A stretch of 64,000 nt of DNA, taken from positions 10,256,501-10,320,500 of the forward strand of contig NC_084887.1 in assembly GCF_958979055.1 (NCBI RefSeq), written 5' to 3'. A program made the position numbers and the translations under genes. The notes beneath the pieces are model-generated. The model searched no databases, was not told the origin of the DNA, and saw nothing but the letters and a program-made list of their open reading frames with translations. Positions 57,607-64,000 of this stretch are shown one piece after another. The first letter of the stretch is position 1. Each line of letters opens with the position of its first letter. The DNA comes from Alnus glutinosa (taxonomy: Eukaryota; Streptophyta; Magnoliopsida; Fagales; Betulaceae).

Positions 57607-58351
57607 GAGAGAATAGGGAAGAAAAGAATTGTCAGAATTTTGTTACTAGAAATTTCCTGAAGATTGAGAAATCTCGAATCTGCTCTTATCATTTCAATAC
57701 AAGTTTATCCATAATTTTCCATCATCAATCCATCATCTTTAATCCATATTTCACTAAATATCCATTTCAATCATATTTCCATACACAAATCACCAAAATA
57801 CATAAACCAAGAAAAACCCATTACACATTCTTTGATCTGCATAGAATGAGCATGACAAGCACACTCCTATGCGTTCTATTTGAGTACAACAGGTTCTACC
57901 GTACTTGGATTTTTTTTTTTGTTAAAAAAAAAATGGGCACAAAAAGCTTCTGGAACAAACAAAAGAACAGCTAGTAAATTCTCTCGGAGAGAATAGGGAA
58001 GAAAAGAATTGTCAGAATTTTGTTACTAGAAATTTCCTGAAGATTGAGAAATCTCGAATCTGCTCTTATCATTTCAATACAAGTTTATCCAGAATTTTCC
58101 ATCATCAATCCATCATCTTTAATCCATATTTCACTAAATGTCCATTTCAATCATATTTCCATACGCAAATCACCAAAATACATAAACCAAGAAAAACCCA
58201 TTACACATTCTTTGATCCGCATAGAATGAGCATGACAAGCACACTCCTATGCGTTCTATTCGAGTAGAACAGGTTCTACCGTACTTGGATTTTTTATTTT
58301 TTTTTAAAAAAAAAAAGGGCACAAAAACAAAAGAACAGCTAGCAAATTCTC
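57607..58351. repeat. Tandem duplication, about 380-bp unit, two copies
   Basis: Copy 1 is 57607-57986 and copy 2 is 57987-58351. They share GAGAGAATAGGGAAGAAAAG, CCATCATCAATCCATCATC and GCATGACAAGCACACTCC in the same order, nearly identical apart from the T/A runs and a 12-bp gap. No coding function seen. Confidence 0.95.
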
Positions 58352-58410
58352 TCTCACAAAATGCATCCGCAGTCTAACTCCAAAAGAAAATAACATAAAT
58401 TGTAGGAAAA

Positions 58411-58490
58411 TGATATTTTTACACACTTTGTACACACTCACAATGGGTGTGTGTACAACGTGTGTACAAAATTTGTGTGTGCAAATAACA
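58411..58490. repeat. Short palindromic TGTGTACA-rich repeat
   Basis: CACACTTTGTACACAC and GTGTGTACAA...TTTGTGTGTGCAAA pair as a foldback of about 80 bases; possibly a tiny MITE. Confidence 0.5.
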
Positions 58491-58806
58491 CAACTCTAAA
58501 TTATATTAGAACATTCGCGCGACACAGGTTCTCCTATGATTCAAGACGCAAAAAAAAAGGAGGGATTCAATAAAGCAAGTAAAACATCAGCAATGCCTTT
58601 TGGATACAGCATAAGAAACAAGCAGGCTATAGAAGCAATTGCATGTTGAAAGAAAATTAACCATATCAATAAATCTTCTTCCAAGGAGATGGGCATATTG
58701 GAAATCAAGAAAATATTGGAGTAAAGAATAAATCGGACCTTGAGGACGTAAATCCAATCTGGAAACGAGCGGTCATCACGCGAAAACGGTCATAATTATC
58801 ATAACT

Positions 58807-58911
58807 ATCAGATCAAAAACTTCTTTTGCCTCCGCCAGTATCCCCTCTTTGCGAAGACCGAAGTGCGTCCGCAAATATGCTGATAGAGGCAAAAGAAGTT
58901 TTTGATCTGAT
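58807..58911. repeat. Perfect 26-bp inverted repeat with 53-base loop
   Basis: 58807-58832 (ATCAGATCAAAAACTTCTTT...) is the exact reverse complement of 58886-58911, with shorter pairings inside the loop (TTTGCG/CGCAAA, AGTAT/ATATGCT). Transcribed from either strand it would form a long hairpin. Confidence 0.9.
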
Positions 58912-58949
58912 GAATCTATTAATTAACCATTCAGTTGAGGAACGAATTT

Positions 58950-59075
58950 CTATGAAACCTGATGGACAAGCGAAGAAACCTCCTTGAAATGGTGGTGGTG
59001 GAGAGAAGGTAGGATGGGTATTAGGGTTTGGAAAGAGTGGAATTGAAGTGGGCGCTGGAGATACGAGAGCGCCAT
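58950..59075 (-). CDS. Possible 5' remnant of an organelle-targeted protein (41 codons)
   Basis: It starts MALSYLQRPLQFHSFQTLIP and ends after SSLVHQVS. The N terminus is Ser/Leu/His-rich, lacks acidic residues in its first 30 positions, and resembles a transit peptide. I recognise no family and see no downstream exon. Probably a truncated gene or chance ORF. Confidence 0.15.
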   Translation of the reverse strand: MALSYLQRPLQFHSFQTLIPILPSLHHHHFKEVSSLVHQVS

Positions 59076-59414
59076 GTCTTGGAAGGAGATCTCGTTTGGG
59101 CTGAGGCGTGTTATGTCCATTGACCAGGAAAATAAATCACGTCTTTTAATTAATTTCTCATATATTTATTTATTATTATTAGATGACTTTCTGAATTTAA
59201 CTAAATATCTTTTTAATTAAAAAAACTTTATAATATCTTTTTGTTAAAGATTTTGTTATCCTTTTAGAACTTTATAATTGTAATTGGAGTGTTAGAGTCA
59301 GTTTCTAATTTCTAAAACATTTATTAGTAGGTGATTTTATTCGAATTCAACTATATATAATATATTTTTTTTCTTAATAATATTGTATACCACACCAACA
59401 TCTTATAATGTGGT

Positions 59415-59594
59415 GTTAATGTTGCTGCTCATACACTTACTAGATTTGCTATTTCTTGCCAGTTGAACCAAGTTTGGTTAGATTCTATTCCGTCCTGTAT
59501 TATGGGAATTGTCAATTCTGAACTTATCGTAGCTGATTATCTATGAAATTACAATTTCCCTTTAAAAAAAGAAAAAAGAAAAAAGAAAAAAACC
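59415..59594 (+). mobile_element. 5'-truncated LINE, 180 bp, 16-bp TSD
   Basis: It reads VNVAAHTLTRFAISCQLNQV, then WLDSIPSCIMGIVNSE, the end of a LINE RNase H domain, then an A/G-rich tail. CATCTTATAATGTGGT flanks it on both sides (59399-59414, 59595-59610). Confidence 0.9.
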
Positions 59595-59610
59595 ATCTTA
59601 TAATGTGGTA

Positions 59611-60149
59611 GTAACAATTTACTTTTAATTTTAATTTTTTTTTAACAAGAATTGATCCAATGATGAATTGGCACTGTCACATCAGTATATGAGGCATCGG
59701 TCTGGTATATAATATTTTTGTTTTAACTAAATATTTATTTGTTAAAGATTGCTCTCCTTATACAACTTTATCAAGTGGCATATTAAAATGTGTTTGGTAT
59801 TATTTTCTTTCACATCTCTTTGCAAATCTATCATTATGTATATGAAACCCACATGTGGTCTCACAAATTCAATAGTGGATTTCCATATCTCTTGTACGAA
59901 GATGAGCAATATGAGAACTAGAGAATGAAAACAAACATTTCTCATAATTTATTAGTAGGTGAGTATTTTAATTCAACTACATATGTATTTGTTATGATTG
60001 TTATCCTTATAGCGAGGCTGGTTGGAGCCTTAGGCGGATTAGGCGGCCGTCTAAGGCCCCAGGACTGCAATTAAGAAATCTTAATGGAGATTTATTTCCA
60101 AAAAATAAATTAAAAATTTTAGGCCCTAATTTCTATCAATATTCTTTAA
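59611..60149. other. Geneless AT-rich stretch
   Basis: No gene recognised. GGCGGCCGTCTAAGGCCCC at about 60041 is an isolated GC-rich word introducing the repeat family that follows. Confidence 0.5.
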
Positions 60150-60721
60150 GTAAGGCCCCAAATTACGGTACAAATATAATAAGAAATGCATTAATATCAT
60201 GCTTGCGACTCCAATTTAATAAGGCCCTTAATTATGAAATATTAATGAAAATTTATTTCAAAAAAAAATTAGCCTTAATTACCATCAATATTCTTTAATT
60301 AAGGCTCCAAATTATGGTAAAAATATATTAAGAAATGCATTAATATCGTTGCATGAGATATATGGTTTTTTTTATCTCTTTCTTACATGTGTTGCTTAAG
60401 TACACACACAACACTCTCATCTCCCTCTTTATTTCTTTTCACTTCTCTCAAAAAAGTGAAATCCAAAACATTCTAACTTTTTTTTTTTTTTTTTTTCACT
60501 TTTTATATCACATCAATCATTTTTTATTACTATTCAAGTAAAAAAAAAAAAAAAAACTACAAAAGAAAACTTTTCACTTTTCTATCAAACAAATCCAAAC
60601 TTTTTTATACTTTATATCACATTAATCACTTCTTACTACTATTTTCAAACAAAAATTTCACAACACAACCATTTACCAAACACACTCAGTGTATTTATGA
60701 TTGAGTCCAAGGTTCAAAATA

Positions 60722-60772
<51 letters not shown>

Positions 60773-60894
60773 AAGAAGATGAAAAGTTTTTAAATATCTT
60801 ATTTAACTACTGTCAATATTATTTAATTAAGACCACAAATTATGGTAAAAAAATAATTAAGAAATACATTAATATCATTGCATGAGATATGAGT

Positions 60895-60937
<43 letters not shown>

Positions 60938-61154
60938 CTTATGTTTGTTGTTTCAGTATACACACAACATTAAAAAATAGTGCATTTATTATTGTGTCCA
61001 ACGTTCAAAATAGAATGAAAAAAAAAATGCTAAGAAGATAGAAAGTCTCTAAATATTTTATTTAATTACTGTCAATATTTTTTAATTAAGGCCACAAATT
61101 ACGGTAAAAAAAATATTTAAGAAATGCATTAATATCATTGCATGAGATATGAGG

Positions 61155-61193
<39 letters not shown>

Positions 61194-61265
61194 ATGTGTT
61201 GCTTCAATACACACACAACCTTCAAAAATAGTGCATTTATGATTAAGTCCAACATTCAAAATATA
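60150..61265. repeat. Degenerate tandem repeats with embedded microsatellites
   Basis: A core, AAGAAATGCATTAATATC preceded by AAATTAyGGTA, recurs near 60165, 60310, 60837 and 61095. The last three are followed by TTGCATGAGATAT and the last two by CT runs (60896-60940, 61160-61191). An AT run is at 60725-60769. CACACAACnTT...GTGCATTTAT also repeats. No coding function. Confidence 0.85.
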
Positions 61266-61313
61266 ATGAGAAAAGAAAAATTAAATGTTAAGAAGATATA
61301 AATTCTCCTAAAG

Positions 61314-61557
61314 GACAAAAATTTCCTACAAACTGGTTTGTAGAAAATTTCATACAACCAACATATAAGAATGGTATGTGTCATTTAAACATATGAGAAA
61401 CACATTTTTTATTTTTAATTAATACTATTAAAAAAGCATGTGAGAAGCACATGCTATTAAAACAACATGTGTTTCTCACATATGAAGGGACACATGTCAA
61501 TCTTATATGTGGGTTATATAAAATTTCCTACAAACCGGTTTGTAGGAAATTTCTATC
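61314..61557. mobile_element. Foldback MITE, about 240 bp
   Basis: Both ends carry AAATTTCCTACAAACYGGTTTGTAG, which is itself nearly palindromic, in inverted orientation. Inner arms (CATATAAGAATGGTATGTGTC; GACACATGTCAATCTTATATG) pair and the centre is GCATGTGAGAAGCACATGC. No target duplication was secured. Confidence 0.75.
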
Positions 61558-61689
61558 GTTCTCGAAATATTTTATTCAATTCCAAATCCTACACTTTATA
61601 AGTTTCCATTTTTATTTTTATTTTTTTATCTCAATTTCCCTATTCAAGTCTTATTCAATTTTTTTTGAAAATCATGGATATTATTAATC

Positions 61690-62494
61690 AAGCCATGAAG
61701 ACTTTCTTGGCGAGTACAATAGAAAGATAGAGGAAGAACATTCCTCCACCCATACAGAGTCTAGAGACTGATTCAAAACAATTTTGGTTAACACATGAGT
61801 AGCCATGTTGGCTACACGACTAACATGCCTTATTGCATGATAATGAAAATCTTAAAGCTTTGTAATTGTATCCTCAATCACCTGGCCGTAATTGTTCCAA
61901 CAAGGGAGATCTTGGCACACAACATTAACAACATTCAAATAGCCACCTTCGAAGATAATTCGTGCATAGCCCAAGTCGCTGCACATCTTGGCCGCTCGCC
62001 AAAGGGCCACGACCTCAACCACACTCGGATCATTGACTTAAGAGACAACTTGAGCCGTTGCTGCCACCAACTAACCATTTTCATTCCTTAAGACTTTCCC
62101 CATGCCCATAGTCCTCGTAGTTCTATTGAGAGTTGCATCCCAATTCAATTTCAGGAAGCCCACAGGTGGTGGTGACCACCATTGTTTGCTAGACTCTTGC
62201 ACAAAGGCCGTTGGGGCTAAACACTCAATGTACATGGTGGAATTTAACACTGTCTCTTGGGCTTGCTGCACCACCTGTTTGGGGGGGCATGAAGCCCCTA
62301 TCAAAGACAAAAGAATTTCGGCATTTCGGCACAGCTAGAGGCATCTGGCCATGGTTAAAGCAAAGATGAAATCATCATCATCCAACCTCTCCTTTAACTG
62401 TTTGAAAAAACCCATACCATCACTCTCTAGCAAGGCAAGCTTCTGCATCAATTTCTTTCCCTCTTACCAAACTGCCACCAAGGCTGAACAACTC
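61690..62494 (-). pseudogene. LINE RNase H domain, C-terminal part of a split element
   Basis: Minus-strand frames give WWSPPPVGFLKLNWDATLNR, GMGKVLRNENG, then after a frame break VVEVVALWRAAKMCSDLGYA, IIFEGGYLNVVN, HVSRVANMATHVLTKIVLNQ and DSVWVEECSSS. This is a complete but mutated RVT_3 domain, with conserved Asp (NWDA), Glu (VVEVVA) and NMATH. It is continuous with the zf-RVT part at 63550-64000 across the LTR insertion. Confidence 0.85.
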
Positions 62495-63503
62495 TGTTAG
62501 TTTTATTGGCTTCATTCTGTTGATAAAACCACTATCATGTAATGATGCTATCTTAACAGGGATACAGTATTATTTCAGAAATCTTCATATATTTAGAGTT
62601 TATTTTTCTAATATGGAAATAGCTTTATTATGACAAGTTTCAGTGTCACAAATTTCAAGAAGGCAATTTTAGAGTTCCAGGAAGATTCTACGAAGTTTTC
62701 AACTCAGCAAAAGTCAGATCCCTTGTTCCCGTTTGGACGGTCCAGTGAATCGTCCGGACGCCCTCCAGTGTCGAGAAGATTCTGACAGCTCAGCGTGCAT
62801 CTGTCCGGACGTCAGGGCAACACCGTCCGGACTCTCTTCAGTGTTCGAGAAGAATCTAGATTTCCTTTGCAGACACGGATCTGGAAAGACAGCTTGCAAC
62901 CGTCTGGATGTTAAGGCAACACCATCCGAACATGACCTTAATAAGGAAACTAGCGCATTATGGAAAGACAATTGCACAGTTCACCGTCCGGACGCTCTAT
63001 GCCTCCATTCGGAAGCTGCTTAGAGAAATCCAAATCAGTGGCAATTTAGGCATTCTAAGTCTATAAATAGAGGCCACTAGGCATGTATTATTTACAGAAT
63101 TCGGTATTGAATTCTTTAGAGCTTAAAAAGGGTGTTTAGGTAGAAATTGTATAAATCTGCTAGCTCTCTAAGAGTTGCTCGGTGTGTGGTTTCTATTCAT
63201 GTGAAGTCTAGCTTAGGGAGGAGCCTTAAGCTAAAGGAATCCATTGAAGACCCCTTCAGGTAGGTGACCTGGTTAGGAAACATTCGTGTATAGGTACACG
63301 TTAGAGTGCAAGGTACGATCGCTGCATCAGGGTATGTGAGTGTTACTGCTTTGTTATTAGCTTTATTTTCTGAATAGTGGAATGCCTAGGTTTGGCTGCC
63401 ACGAAGTGGTTTTTCTCTTAATTGAGTTTCCACTTCGTTAACAAAATATCTATCTCATTTAAATTCCGCACTTTGATATTTTGTTACACATTATTCACAC
63501 ACA

Positions 63504-63549
<46 letters not shown>
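62495..63549 (+). mobile_element. Probable solo LTR (copia-like) inserted in a LINE
   Basis: It begins TGTTAGTTTTATTGG where LINE coding stops. It has a TATA word (CTATAAATAG) at about 63061, repeated CCGTCCGGAC words at 62749-62992, and no coding capacity. It ends in or near a CA microsatellite (63496-63549), where LINE coding resumes. The exact right end and the target duplication are hidden by the CA run. Confidence 0.6.
63496..63549. repeat. (CA)n microsatellite
   Basis: Near-pure CA run at the right boundary of the LTR-like insertion. Confidence 0.95.
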
Positions 63550-64000
63550 GTAAATTAGAAGTCTTTCTTATTTCTCAAGCTCCACAACACATGCCATACA
63601 TCTTTAGGGCAAGAATAGCACAAAGGATAGAGAGGATCCTGCACTAGGTGCTTTCTAAAGAGGGCAGTTTTTGTTGGTAATATATTATTATAGAACTTCC
63701 AAGCGAAATTTTTCAACACTTCAGGGTCCTGCAACTTCCAGTTTGCCTTCCAAACCTCCTTGTTCTCCTGAGATCTTGAAGCTTCCCCTCAAGGTTGTGC
63801 TCTTCTATTCATCTCAAAATGGTAACCACTCTTCACAGAGTAGCAACCATTAGACGAACCAATCCAAATTCTTTTGTTAGGATTCCTAGAAGGTTAGGGA
63901 GCAAGCTGCATATGGTGTTAGCTTCACTAGCATAAAAAGATGCCCCAATGAGTGAAACATTCCACCCACCTGTAGTCGGATCTAACAGAGAATTGACTAT
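63550..64000 (-). pseudogene. LINE zf-RVT domain, N-terminal part of a split element
   Basis: The minus strand reads GCYSVKSGYHFEMNRRAQP, then KEVWKANWKLQDPEVLKNFA, WKFYNNILPTKTALFRKHLV, QDPLYPLCYSCPKDVWHVLW. This is a typical plant LINE zinc-binding domain with Cys and His ligands, with stops and frame changes. It runs off the window edge. Confidence 0.85.

Overview
This is nuclear DNA from a flowering plant. Evidence: a spliced NAC transcription factor with GT-AG introns, plant F-box genes of the CPR1/CPR30 type, and a dense mix of plant hAT, Mutator-like, LINE and Ty3/gypsy elements. AT-richness, many microsatellites and the repeat types suggest a woody eudicot, probably a rosid, but the species cannot be fixed from the sequence. 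Only four loci look like possible functional protein genes: one NAC gene and three F-box genes. Almost everything else is transposon, decayed gene fragment or low-complexity DNA.

Layout. 1-2.5 kb: 3' part of a dead hAT element, with decayed transposase and right terminal repeat. 2.5-6.9 kb: AT-rich, geneless, one foldback MITE. 7.8-9.9 kb: three-exon NAC gene of the SND2/NAC073 type (secondary-wall regulator), plus strand. 9.9-16.4 kb: geneless, with a small MITE, a long-TIR Mutator-like element and a hAT element with a perfect 8-bp target duplication.

16.4-56.9 kb: an F-box cluster, all on the minus strand, built from a repeated unit (3' flank, F-box gene, upstream flank, and in units 1 and 2 a DEAH-helicase exon fragment). 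Unit 1 is about 16.4-25.1 kb (gene 18912-20120), unit 2 about 30.3-43.2 kb (gene 40031-41545), unit 3 about 46.2-50.06 kb (gene 47056-48279). A much older unit 4 (about 53.9-56.9 kb) keeps only part of the 3' flank and an F-box tail. Because the units align, one copy often shows the uninterrupted target site of an insertion in another. This dates and delimits a hAT element (22975-24402), a chromodomain Ty3/gypsy retrotransposon (31229-39193) and, at its right edge only, a long LTR-like block (ending 30285). The chromovirus is itself interrupted by a solo LTR (36023-37564).

Fragments of ordinary genes lie among the units: DEAH-box helicase (24490-24603, 42498-42610), guanylate-binding protein (16637-16799), AAA-ATPase (25432-25978) and kinesin-8 (51982-52325). 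Three of the four families keep recognisable splice junctions, so those arrived as DNA and not through mRNA.

57-64 kb: LINE tails, a 380-bp tandem duplication, a perfect 26-bp-stem hairpin, degenerate tandem repeats, and a LINE split by a copia-like LTR at the right edge. No rRNA, tRNA or CRISPR feature was seen.
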